Positions 22,284 through 31,400 of a stretch of DNA of 64,000 nt are shown here, one piece after another. The translations under genes were made by a program, and so were the position numbers. The notes below the pieces were generated by a model. The model was given only the letters and a program-made list of their open reading frames with translations. It was not told where the DNA came from and did not search any database. Source of the stretch: Desulfovibrionaceae bacterium (GTDB taxonomy: Bacteria > Desulfobacterota > Desulfovibrionia > Desulfovibrionales > Desulfovibrionaceae); the NCBI GenBank assembly GCA_015233395.1, contig JADFXV010000005.1, positions 18,561-82,560 of the forward strand. The letters are read 5' to 3'. Within the stretch, counting starts at the first letter, position 1; each line of letters opens with the position of its first letter.

Positions 22284-23750
22284 CTAAAAGTAGTCCTGCA
22301 CGCCGGTCGGGTCTTTGAATTCGAGTCCCGGATCGCCCATGAGTTTTTTGGTTCCCCGGCCTTCCAGGTATTTGCCCAGCTCCAGGTCGACTTTCAGGGG
22401 CGCGTCCACGCCGGCCTTGGCCAGGGCCTGGCGCAGGTAGCCTTGCGCCCCTTCGGCGAAGGCGATGGAATCGCCGAGCACGCGCATGGCTTCGGTCGGG
22501 TTGTGGAAGCCCATCGAGTTTTCCGCGCCGACGAACAGGGAGCGGTAGAAGGCCTGGTCGTAGAACTCCTTGGCGCGCGTATATAAGGCCTCGTCGATCT
22601 GCTTGCCGGCGTCTTTGGCCTTGTGGGCGGTCTCGAAGAGTTTGGCCGCCGCGGCCGTGGCGTTTCCGGCGCGCAGGAGCAGCGAGGCGGTGCGGTCCTG
22701 GATGGCGACGACCTGTTGCCTGAGCCATTCGGCGCTTTCGGCGTGGCACTGGGTGCAGGCGCGCAGGTCGCTTTTGAGCGGGCTCATGACCCGGTGGTCG
22801 CTGATCTTGTGCAGTCCGGCCTTGGTGTAGGGCATGTGGCAGTCGGCGCAGGCGACTCCCGCCTTGAAATGCACGGAATTGTTCGAGAACATCTCGAATT
22901 CCGGATGCCGGATGAAGGCCATCTTAAAGCCGGTGACGGTCTGCTTCCATTCCTTGACCGAGTCGTCGCTTTGGATTTGCTTGATGATGTCCTCGATGGC
23001 GATGGCGCCCCATTTGCTTTTTTGCCACGGGAAGTAGACGCCCGTGGAGTTCATGTCCTTGTCCTTGGAGATGTTGTAGGTCACGTGGCACTGGGCGCAC
23101 ACGGCGCTGCGCAGTTCCTGACGGGTGAGCTTGGTTTGGTCCACGCCCATGGCGGTCAGCGCCTTGGTCAGGGTGAAGCCCCGGGAGATCTTGAGCGTCA
23201 TGTCCTTGTTGTCGTGGCAGTCGATGCAGGCCACGCCGAGTTCCTTGTTCTTCTCCGGAATCATGGCCAGGACGTCTTTGTAGGGCAATTTGTAGTATTC
23301 CAGGCCCATCTCTTTTTCGAACCGGGGGGCGTAGGGGGTCTTGCAGGTCAGGCAGACGCCGCCGGCCTTCAGGCGCGAGGCGTCGATCTCGAGCTGGTCG
23401 CGCACCATGTTCGCGTGGCCCTTGGGCTCGTTGTACTCCACGCCAAAACCCCAGCCGTTGAACAACAGGGCCATGTAGGGGTATTCGGCCAATTTGTCGC
23501 GGGTGATGTGGTCGGCGTCGAAGCCGCGTTTGTATTTGCTCTTGCCGGCCGGTTCGGGCTCGGCGGTCTTTTTCCAGGACTCGAACTCCTCGGGATAGGC
23601 CTTGCCCCAAGTGTCGGGATCGACTTCGTTGTCGGGGATGACCACGGTCTTGACCAATTCTTTCTTTTCCGGGGCGCAGCCGTAGGGAGCGGCCAGATAG
23701 GCCGAAAACACCACGATCGCGACCAGCCAAAATTTGTTCTTGCCCCTCAT
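22284..23750 (-). CDS. nrfA: cytochrome c nitrite reductase catalytic subunit (NrfA)
   Basis: Periplasmic pentahaem enzyme reducing nitrite to ammonium with six electrons. The 488-residue protein has the diagnostic catalytic haem motif CLTCK (Lys-ligated), then CIDCH, CAQCH, CADCH and CTQCH. The N-terminal segment FWLVAIVVFSAYLAAPYGC has a lipobox-like Cys, which may anchor it. HMPYTKAGLHKISDH carries distal ligands. The ATG at 23750 was chosen for GGGAGG upstream. It is the second gene of nrfHA. In Desulfovibrio NrfHA also protects against nitrite inhibition of sulfate reduction. Confidence 0.96.
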   Translation of the reverse strand: MRGKNKFWLVAIVVFSAYLAAPYGCAPEKKELVKTVVIPDNEVDPDTWGKAYPEEFESWKKTAEPEPAGKSKYKRGFDADHITRDKLAEYPYMALLFNGWGFGVEYNEPKGHANMVRDQLEIDASRLKAGGVCLTCKTPYAPRFEKEMGLEYYKLPYKDVLAMIPEKNKELGVACIDCHDNKDMTLKISRGFTLTKALTAMGVDQTKLTRQELRSAVCAQCHVTYNISKDKDMNSTGVYFPWQKSKWGAIAIEDIIKQIQSDDSVKEWKQTVTGFKMAFIRHPEFEMFSNNSVHFKAGVACADCHMPYTKAGLHKISDHRVMSPLKSDLRACTQCHAESAEWLRQQVVAIQDRTASLLLRAGNATAAAAKLFETAHKAKDAGKQIDEALYTRAKEFYDQAFYRSLFVGAENSMGFHNPTEAMRVLGDSIAFAEGAQGYLRQALAKAGVDAPLKVDLELGKYLEGRGTKKLMGDPGLEFKDPTGVQDYF

Positions 23751-23782
23751 GCGCGGTCCTCCCTGTCTCGTTGTCCGAAATG

Positions 23783-24244
23783 TCATTGGGTCGCCACCAG
23801 GCCGCTTTTCTTATGGATCAGGCGGCGGTGGCAATCAACGCAGCTGCGCTGTTTGTCGATCATGTCCACGGCCGTTTCGTGGCAGCGCACGCAGTTGGCC
23901 TGGACGGTGGCGCGGCCGTGTCCGGAAATTTCGATGACGTCCGGAACCCGGCCGGAATTGAAGACCACCACGTCCTTGAGGCCGTCGATGGATTTCCAGA
24001 GGTAGTGCGCGGCGACGTTGTCGCCCGGCAGGTGGCATTCGACGCAGTTCTTGCGCCGGTGCGCCCCTTCATGGAACCAGGCCTCATACTCGGCTTCCAT
24101 GACGTGGCAGGAGGCGCAAAACAGAGGCGCCTCGGATTTGGCCAGAAGATCCGGGGGGCCGAAGGCGGCAAAGGCGCCGGCCGCCGCGCCGGCCAAGCAG
24201 ACCACGAAAACAAGCCGGAACAATCCCGGCCTCGCGCGTTGCAT
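23783..24244 (-). CDS. nrfH: NrfH, membrane tetrahaem quinol dehydrogenase for NrfA
   Basis: A 153-residue NapC/NirT-family protein with one N-terminal membrane helix (LVFVVCLAGAAAGAFAAF) and four haem motifs: CASCH, CVECH, CVRCH and CVDCH. It oxidises menaquinol and passes electrons to NrfA. The segment CASCHVMEAEYEAW with its Met matches the first haem of NrfH. GGGAGG precedes the ATG. nrfA starts 32 bp after the stop. Confidence 0.95.
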   Translation of the reverse strand: MQRARPGLFRLVFVVCLAGAAAGAFAAFGPPDLLAKSEAPLFCASCHVMEAEYEAWFHEGAHRRKNCVECHLPGDNVAAHYLWKSIDGLKDVVVFNSGRVPDVIEISGHGRATVQANCVRCHETAVDMIDKQRSCVDCHRRLIHKKSGLVATQ

Positions 24245-24308
24245 CGGCTTGCCTCCCTGTTTGACCGGTTCGTCGGTTCCCCGGCATCGCGGAACCGGCG
24301 TGACAATC

Positions 24309-24336
24309 TTAATACCGTAATCGGAAAAAATTTCAA
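24309..24336 (-). promoter_or_regulatory. candidate nrfHA promoter
   Basis: On the minus strand TTGAAA (24336-24331), a 16-bp spacer and TATTAA (24314-24309) lie about 65 bp ahead of the nrfH start codon. Both boxes match sigma-70 well. Confidence 0.5.
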
Positions 24337-24530
24337 GGCCTTATCGCCCGGAGCCGGGCGGAGCGTTTTTTACAAAAAACGCATCATTCCATTCCGGCGG
24401 GAACCCGCGCGGCCGGGTTTTTCCCGCGCCCGCCCGGCCGATCCGGGGCTTCTCCGCCGCCCGGACAAAAACGTAGGCCAAACGCGCCGCCTGGTCCGCC
24501 CTGGGTAGAATGCCGCCCGGGCCGGAAAAT

Positions 24531-24552
24531 AAAATTGATCCAGATCAATTTT
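24531..24552. promoter_or_regulatory. FNR/CRP-family palindrome
   Basis: AAAATTGATC-CA-GATCAATTTT is a perfect 10-bp inverted repeat containing TTGAT-N4-ATCAA, the FNR half-site arrangement. It lies 290 bp upstream of nrfH and 220 bp upstream of the kinase promoter. Oxygen, nitrite or NO control is plausible. Whether it serves nrfHA, the kinase or both is not determined. Confidence 0.6.
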
Positions 24553-24771
24553 TCGCGCATCTTCCTCAAAATTCCCCGGGAAAACCCAAAAGGCCGCCCG
24601 GTCCGCGCTCGCCGCCCGGGCGGCGTCCGGCCGTCGCCCACTTTTACAAAGACCTGCGAGACACCGTTTAACCGGCCTGAAAGACTGCTGAAATGAATAT
24701 TTTGCGCATTTTCCCATCAAGGCGTCCCCCAAATATATCGCCTCCGGGGAAGTTTGTTTCGCGGCAAACGA

Positions 24772-24800
24772 TTGACGAATTCGCGTTTGTGAAATATATA
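24772..24800 (+). promoter_or_regulatory. sigma-70 promoter of the first hybrid kinase
   Basis: TTGACG, a 17-bp spacer and TATATA (24795-24800) lie on the plus strand, so transcription would start near 24807, 60 bp ahead of the kinase ATG. This is the best promoter match in the window. Confidence 0.7.
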
Positions 24801-24866
24801 ACATAGTAAGAATATCCACACCGGCCTTTGAACGCGCCAAGACGGCAGCCAAACCGGGAGCCGGAA

Positions 24867-27800
24867 ATGGGACGCAAGGAATTGACCGCAGCCGTCCTGC
24901 TGGGCCTCGCCGGATTCGCCGGCAACTGGTTCAAGATCGAATTGTTTTTCAACGTCGATTTCCTGTTCGGCTCGTTCTTCGCCATCCTGGCGCTGTTGCG
25001 CTTCGGCCCGGCGGCCGGGATCGCGGCGGCGGCCATCGCCGGTTCATGCACGTATCTCCTGTGGAATCATCCTTACGCCTGGCTCATCCTGATCGCCGAA
25101 ACCGCGAGCGTGGCCTTTTTGACCCGCCGGGGCGGCCGCGACGTCCTGATCGCGGACATCGCCTTCTGGCTCGCCGGCGGCAGTGTCCTGATCTGGCTTT
25201 TCTACCATCTGATCCTGGGCATGAGTCCCGAATCCACGGCCCTGATCGCCTTCAAGCAAGGGCTCAACGGCGTGTGCAACACCCTGGCGGCCTACGCCGT
25301 CTCCACCGCCCTGGACGCCTTTCGCGGCAGGCGGCGCGGCGAACTGCCCGCCTTCCGCCAGGTGGTCTTCATTTCCCTGGCGTCCATCGTTCTGTTCCCG
25401 GCCATGGCGCTCATGATCGCCACCCTGCGCGCCGAAATGCGCGAGGGCCTCACCGACAGCGCCGGACAGACGGCCGCGCTCTCCAAGATCCTGGCCGACT
25501 CCGTGGGCCGCTGGATCGACGAACACCACCAAAGCGTCAAGACCCTGGCCCTGCTCGTATCGAGTCACGCCGCTGACGACGTCCCGGCCATGCAGCGCGA
25601 AGTGGAAATCCTGCGGGCGTCCTCGCTGGCCTTCAAACGCATGGGGGTGCTCGACAACGACTCGGTTACCATCGCCTACAGCCCCCTTCGGGACGACAAC
25701 GGCAACTCCACTCTGGGACTTGATTTCTCGGACCGGCCTCATGTTCCCGTCCTGCGCGCGATCAAAGAGCCCCTCATAGGGGATATGGTCCCGGGGCGGA
25801 TCGGAAAACCTTCGCCCATGCTCCCGATGCTCGCCCCGGTCGTACGGGGCGGCAAGTATGACGGATTTTGCACCGGCATCGTGGACACCTCGCGTCTATC
25901 CGAAATCATGGCCGTCATCACCGCCCCGTATCACGCCCTGGCCACGCTCACCGACCGGAAAGGCGCGGTCGTGGTCACGACGCGCGGCGACCTGGCCATG
26001 ATGGACGCCTACCGCCTGCCGGACAACGGCGAAATCCGCGACGCTGGCCAGGGCGTATCGCACTTTCTCCCTCGCCTGGAAGCCGGCGTGAGCGTCATGC
26101 AGCGCTGGCGCAAATCGTTTTTCCTGAAGGAGGAAAGCGCCGGCCGGGAAACCGGTTTCAACGTCGCCGTCGAGACCTCGCTCGTTCCCCTGCTCGACAA
26201 GCTGACCGGGCAGAGCATCACGGTCATGGCCGGGATGTCGCTTTTGGTCGTGCTCGCCGCCGGCTTCGCCCAGATCGTCAGCGAAAGGCTGGTCCGCCCG
26301 CTTGCGATGCTCACGCGGGTCACCGAGGCCATCCCCCGGGGGCTCATGACCGGCGCCGGAGTTCCGGATATTCCCGGAGGCAGCCGCATTCGCGAACTCG
26401 ATGCGCTGATGGACAATTTCCGGCGCATGGCCGAGTTCGTGCGCGGCTCGTTTACGAAACTTACGGCCTTAAACGACACCCTGGAAGACCGGGTGGCCGA
26501 ACGCACCGCCGAGCTCACGGCCAGCCAGGAACGCTTCCGCGCCCTGCTCGATTCCGCGCCGGCGGCCATCGCCGTCATCGACGCGCGAGGCCGTGGGGTG
26601 CATCTCAACCGGAGATTCGTGGATTTCACGGGCTACAGCCTGGCCGATCTGCCCGATTTCGACGCCTGGACGCGCCTGGCCCATCCCGATCCGGACTACC
26701 GGCGGGAAATGGTCGCGCGCTGGCGCGCGGCGGTGGCCGCGGGCGTCGAAACCGGCGAGCCCATCAAGCCCGGGGAGGCCGAAATCGTCTGCAAGAACGG
26801 CGCGACCCGGTTCGTCGAAGTGCAAACGGCGATCATCGGCGGCCTGACCATGGCGACGCTCACCGACCTGACCGACCGCGAGGCGAGGCGTCAGGAACTG
26901 CAAGCCGCCAAGGACATCGCCGAATCCGGGGCGCGCTCCAAAAACGCCTTTCTGGCCAGCATGAGCCATGAGATCCGCACACCGCTCAGCGGCGTCATGG
27001 GTATGCTCAGGCTGTGCCTGGACACGAAGTTGAGCGCTAGCCAACGGGAATTCATCGAGATCGCTCTCGACGCGGCCAGGCGCCTGCTCGATCTGCTCAA
27101 CGACGTCCTGGACCTCTCGCGCATCGAGGCCGGAAAGCTGACCGTCGCCGCCGAACCGTTCGAGCCCCGGCGGCTCTTTCACTCCGTCGCCGCGCTGTTC
27201 AAGGAGCAAACCGTCCGCAAAAACGTCCCCCTGCTCTTTCACCTCGACCCCGGCCTGCCGCCGGTGATTTGCGGCGACGAGGCCCGGTTGCGCCAGATCC
27301 TGTTCAACCTGATCGGCAACGCCTACAAATTCACCGATCACGGCTCGATATCGGTGAGCATGCAGCCGCTTGGCGCGCCCGGGCAGGACCGCTTCAAGAT
27401 GCTGTGCATCGTATCCGACACCGGCACGGGCATCGACGGCGATACGGTCGGCCGGCTGTTCTCCCCCTTCACCCAGGCAGAGGGGGGATACACCCGCAAA
27501 CACGAAGGAACGGGACTCGGATTGTCCATCGTCAAGCGGCTGGTGCAGCTGATGCACGGGGAAATTTGCCTGGACACCGAGCTTGGCCGGGGCACGGACG
27601 TGTGTTTCACCGTGGAGGCGTCCGCCGTCCGCGAACAGGAACGCGAAATCCCGGCCGAGCCGCAAAAGAACGCTCCGGAAAACGATCTCGCCTGCCTGCG
27701 CGTCCTGATCGCCGAAGACGAAGCGATCAACCGCAAATTTCTCGCGCTCCTCCTGCAAGGCCTGGGAATGGCCTGCGAAGCCGCCGCCGACGGGAACCAG

Positions 27801-28097
27801 GCGCAGGACATGCTTGAGCGCGGTCGCTTCGACCTGGTCCTGATGGACGTGCAGATGCCGGAAAAAGACGGGCTCGAGACGGCGCTCGCGATTCGCGCCA
27901 GCGGCCGGGCATACGCGTCCGTTCCCATCATCGCCCTGACCGCCCACGCCATGCCCGGGGACCGGGAAAATTGCCTCCAGGCCGGCATGGACGACTACCT
28001 CGTCAAGCCGGTCGAGACCGAGGAACTCACGGCGGCGATCCGGCGCGTCCTGGCGGGACCGCGCGAGAGAACCTCCGGGAGGAAACCCCTTTTGTGA
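24867..28097 (+). CDS. hybrid sensor histidine kinase (MASE-like membrane domain, HAMP-like, PAS, kinase, receiver)
   Basis: The protein has 1,076 residues. Residues 1-170 form a multi-span membrane domain (FGSFFAILALLRFGPAAGIA, IADIAFWLAGGSVLIWLFYH) resembling MASE sensors. A periplasmic Cache-like region follows, then a further TM (~460) and a HAMP-like segment, and a PAS domain at ~555-680. The HisKA box SMSHEIRTPLSG has its His near 701. The HATPase has N-box NLIGNAYKFTDHG, SDTGTGIDGD and GTGLGLSIVKRL. The receiver LMDVQMPEKDG has Asp near 993 and invariant Lys in YLVKPVE. No HPt domain is fused. The start is at 24867 (GGGAG upstream). The stop TGA lies in the loop of the following palindrome, so the last residues (GRKPLL) come from the repeat. 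Confidence 0.92.
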   Translation: MGRKELTAAVLLGLAGFAGNWFKIELFFNVDFLFGSFFAILALLRFGPAAGIAAAAIAGSCTYLLWNHPYAWLILIAETASVAFLTRRGGRDVLIADIAFWLAGGSVLIWLFYHLILGMSPESTALIAFKQGLNGVCNTLAAYAVSTALDAFRGRRRGELPAFRQVVFISLASIVLFPAMALMIATLRAEMREGLTDSAGQTAALSKILADSVGRWIDEHHQSVKTLALLVSSHAADDVPAMQREVEILRASSLAFKRMGVLDNDSVTIAYSPLRDDNGNSTLGLDFSDRPHVPVLRAIKEPLIGDMVPGRIGKPSPMLPMLAPVVRGGKYDGFCTGIVDTSRLSEIMAVITAPYHALATLTDRKGAVVVTTRGDLAMMDAYRLPDNGEIRDAGQGVSHFLPRLEAGVSVMQRWRKSFFLKEESAGRETGFNVAVETSLVPLLDKLTGQSITVMAGMSLLVVLAAGFAQIVSERLVRPLAMLTRVTEAIPRGLMTGAGVPDIPGGSRIRELDALMDNFRRMAEFVRGSFTKLTALNDTLEDRVAERTAELTASQERFRALLDSAPAAIAVIDARGRGVHLNRRFVDFTGYSLADLPDFDAWTRLAHPDPDYRREMVARWRAAVAAGVETGEPIKPGEAEIVCKNGATRFVEVQTAIIGGLTMATLTDLTDREARRQELQAAKDIAESGARSKNAFLASMSHEIRTPLSGVMGMLRLCLDTKLSASQREFIEIALDAARRLLDLLNDVLDLSRIEAGKLTVAAEPFEPRRLFHSVAALFKEQTVRKNVPLLFHLDPGLPPVICGDEARLRQILFNLIGNAYKFTDHGSISVSMQPLGAPGQDRFKMLCIVSDTGTGIDGDTVGRLFSPFTQAEGGYTRKHEGTGLGLSIVKRLVQLMHGEICLDTELGRGTDVCFTVEASAVREQEREIPAEPQKNAPENDLACLRVLIAEDEAINRKFLALLLQGLGMACEAAADGNQAQDMLERGRFDLVLMDVQMPEKDGLETALAIRASGRAYASVPIIALTAHAMPGDRENCLQAGMDDYLVKPVETEELTAAIRRVLAGPRERTSGRKPLL

Positions 28098-28116
28098 ACA
28101 AAAGGGGTTTTCCCCC
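28077..28116. terminator. palindromic terminator overlapping the kinase stop codon
   Basis: GGAAACCCCTTTTG / TGAA / CAAAAGGGGTTTTCC with G/C flanks. The loop TGAA contains the TGA stop of the upstream kinase (28095-28097). A C-rich module, CCCCCTTTCCCCAAAAAACTTT-like, follows as at 33120. Confidence 0.8.
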
Positions 28117-28471
28117 AGACCCCCTTTCCCCAAAAAACTTTTTTCGGGGACGGGGGTATTTTCGCCGCTTTTCGGGCCAAGGGGAACGAAGCAACGGCTT
28201 GGGGCGCCAGGAAAAACATTGCGAATAAGCCTCTTGCAAAATTCATATGCCGCCCTGTCGGACCCGCGACACGGCTGAGCAACTCTTGAAATTGATGCGG
28301 GCTTCCAAAGGGCGCAGCCCTTTGGAAGCCCGCGGCGTTGATAAAACAATTTTGCGAGTCCCTCGAATACTATCCTTTGCGCGATGCGCGCGACCGGCTT
28401 TACAAGAGAGATTTTTTCCCGCATTCGGGACGCGCGGCCGCAACAAGGCGACGATTGAGGAACGCAGGGGA
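28098..28471 (+). other. intergenic region between the two hybrid kinases
   Basis: 374 bp. It holds the 3' arm of the palindrome, a second A/T-G/C module and a perfect 16-bp inverted repeat at 28297-28333 (GCGGGCTTCCAAAGGG, loop CGCAG). No gene or clear promoter is seen, although transcription of the second kinase must start here or read through. Confidence 0.6.
28297..28333. repeat. perfect inverted repeat upstream of the second hybrid kinase
   Basis: GCGGGCTTCCAAAGGG and its exact complement are separated by CGCAG, 139 bp before the kinase start. A related CCAAAGGGGC stem follows queF. There is no T tract, so it is probably not a strong terminator. Confidence 0.6.
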
Positions 28472-31400
28472 ATGGCTCGAAACAATCCGCCGGGAACATC
28501 GTTTCGCTTTCATTGGCTTATTCTGGCGATCGCGCTGACGCTTTTTTGCGCGTACGCCGCCCTGAACCTGTACCGCGACCGGCTCGGCCTCGAAGCCAGG
28601 GAACGCGCCCGCCTGCTCACCCAGGCGCGCGTGATCGAGGCCAATCTCAGCCTGCAACTGGAAGGCGCCGCCTTGGCCCTCAAGGGCGTCGGCGAGGAGC
28701 TTGCAGGCGCGCCCCCGGGCGGCTCGGACGTCAATCGGAAGCTGCGCATCCTGAAAGCCGCCATGCCCGGCGTCCGAACCCTGATCGTCCTCGATAAGGA
28801 CGGCGGCGCCTTGTATTCGAACCGCGAAGAGCTGCTCGGGGCGTCTCTGGGAGAACGGGACTATTTCCGCAAGATGCGTAGCGACCCGGCCCCGGCCAAA
28901 CTCACTCTCTCGCCCCCCTTCAAGACCGTGCTCGGCTCCTGGGCCATGACCCTGTCTTTGCCGCTCGCCGGGCAATCCGGCGGCTTCGCCGGCCTGGTCA
29001 CCGCCACGCTCGACCCGGAGTTTTTCAAGACGCTTCTGGGGTCGGTCAATTCCACCGCCGACATGCGCTCGGCCGTGATCCACGGCGACGGACAGATGTA
29101 CCTGACGGCGCCGGAGATCGAGGAGTTGCGCGGCAAGAATCTGATCCAGCCCGGCTCGTTCTTCACGCGCCACCTGGAAAGCGGCAGCCGGGAAAGCTTT
29201 TTCACCGGCAAGTCCGAATCGACCGGCGAAGACCGCATGGTCGCCATCGTCACGGTCAATACCGCGAACCCGCCCATGGACAAGCCGCTGGTGGTCTCGG
29301 TCAGCCGCGACCTGGCCGCGACCCACGCCGTCTGGCGCGCCGAGGCGCGCGGCCAGGCCGCGACGTTTGGCGTCATCGCCGCGCTCTCCTGCGCCGCCCT
29401 GGCCGCCTATCACCGCCGCCAGCGGGCCCACGACCGGGACGCCGCCCTTTCCCGGGCCAAATTGCGCGAAAGCGAGCAGCGCGCCCGCGCGATCACCGAC
29501 AGCGCCCAGGACGCCATCCTCATGCTCGATCCGGCCGGGATGATCAGCTTCTGGAACCCGGCGGCCGAACGCATCCTGGGCTACAGCGCGAGCGAAGCCC
29601 TCGGGGCCGACCTGCACGGACTGCTCATGCCGCCCCGATACGCCCAGGCGTTCGCGGCCGGCTACGCCGCCTTCCAGCGCGACGGAACCGGAGCGGTGCT
29701 CGAAAAAACCATCGAGATCACGGCCAGACGCAAGGATGGAGCGGAAATCCCCATCTCCCTGTCGATCTCGGCCCTGTGGCGGGACGAAGGCTGGTGCGCG
29801 GTCGGCATCCTGCGCGACATCACCGAGGAAAAACGCGCCGCCGACGAGCTCAGGCGCGAAGGCGAGCTGCGCCGGGCGGTTCTGGACAACAGCGCCGTGG
29901 GCATTTTTCTGGGAACCCCGGAGCGCGTCATCGTCAAGGCCAACAAGCGCGCCTGCGAGATGTTCGGCTACGCGCGGGAGGAAATGGAAGGGAAAAACTT
30001 CCGCCTGATCCACGTAAGCGACGAATCATACCAGGCGATCGCGGCCCTCTACCCCCAGCTCTCCGGGACCGGGCTCGCCAGCATGGATTACCGGTACCGC
30101 CGCAAGGACGGCTCCTTGTTCTGGTGCCAAATATCGGGCACGGCGCTCGATCCGGACGACATCGGCAAGGGCGTGATCTGGACGTTTTTGGACATTTCCG
30201 AACGCAAGCGGGCCGAAAACGAGATCAAGGCCGGCGCGGCCTGGCTGCAAAGCCTGGTGAACATCCTGCGCTCGCCGGCCGCCTCGCTCAAAGAGGTCCT
30301 CGACGACGCCTTGCGCGAGGCCCTCGCCCTGACCGGCAGCCAGCTCGGCTACATTTACCATTACAGCGAGGAGCGCCAGGAGTTCATCCTGCACGCCTGG
30401 TCCGAACAGGTCATGGCGGAATGCTCCATCCTCAAGCCGGAAAGCCACTACGAACTGAAGAACGCCGGACTGTGGGGGGAGGCGGTCAGGCAGCGCGGGC
30501 CGGTCATGGTCAACGACTACAGCGGAGAAAACCCCCTCAAGAAGGGGTATCCCGCCGGACACGCCGCCCTGACGCGGTTTCTGACCATCCCGGTGATCGT
30601 CGAGGGCCGGATCGTGGCCGTGGTCGGCGTGGCCAACAAGGACGAAGACTACGACGGCGCGGACACGCGGTGCCTGACCCTGTTCATGGACGCGACCTGG
30701 CAAGTGATCGGCCGCCTGCGCGCCGAGGAACAATTGAACGAAAGGGCCGATTTCGTCCGCTTCAATCCCGCCCCGGTCCTGCGCGCGGCCAAGGACGGAC
30801 GCATCCTGCGCCTGAACCCGGCCGCCGAGGCGGAACTTGGACCCAGGCGGGTCGGAACCTCGGTGTACGACATCCTGCCCGAACTTGAGGGCGTACAGCC
30901 GCGCGACATCGATCCGGACGCCCCCCTGCGCCTGGAAGTCAGGCTGGACGAGAAATGGTACGCCTTCGACGCGGTCGCCGGCCAGGACGATTCGTTTTTC
31001 ATCTACGGCAGCGACATCAGCCTGCGCAAGCGCGCCCAGGAATCGCTCAAGGCCGTCTCGATCTACACCCGGAGCCTGATTGAAGCCAACCTCGACCTCA
31101 TGATCACCAACGATCCCGACGGACTGATCATGGACGTCAACAAGGCCGCCGAGGACATCTTCGGCCGCCCCAGGAGCGAATTGATCGGACAGCATTTCAT
31201 GCAGTTCGACGCCAATCCCGAGAAGGCCTTCGAGTCGTTCCGGGAAACGATCGCCCTCGGCCCCGTCACCGGCTTTCCCGCCGCCATCCGCCACGCCTCA
31301 GGGACGATCACCGAGTTGTCCTTAAACGCCACCGTGCTGCGGGACCAGGACGGCCGGATCATGGGCGTTTTAGCTGTCGGCCGGGACGTCACCGCGCAAA

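Larger units (their letters stand above)
24245..24866. promoter_or_regulatory. regulatory region between nrfHA and a hybrid kinase
   Basis: 622 bp without a supportable gene. Contents: a candidate nrfH promoter (24309-24336, minus), a GCGTTTTTTACAAAAAACGC hairpin (24363-24382), a perfect FNR-like palindrome (24531-24552) and a strong sigma-70 promoter for the kinase (24772-24800). A 160-codon minus-strand frame at 24370-24852 shows no family features and was not called. Confidence 0.65.

Noticed and set aside
24370..24852. 160-codon minus-strand open frame ahead of nrfH
   Set aside because: No recognisable domain, covers the FNR-like palindrome, a promoter and a hairpin, and has no Shine-Dalgarno. 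Treated as regulatory DNA.
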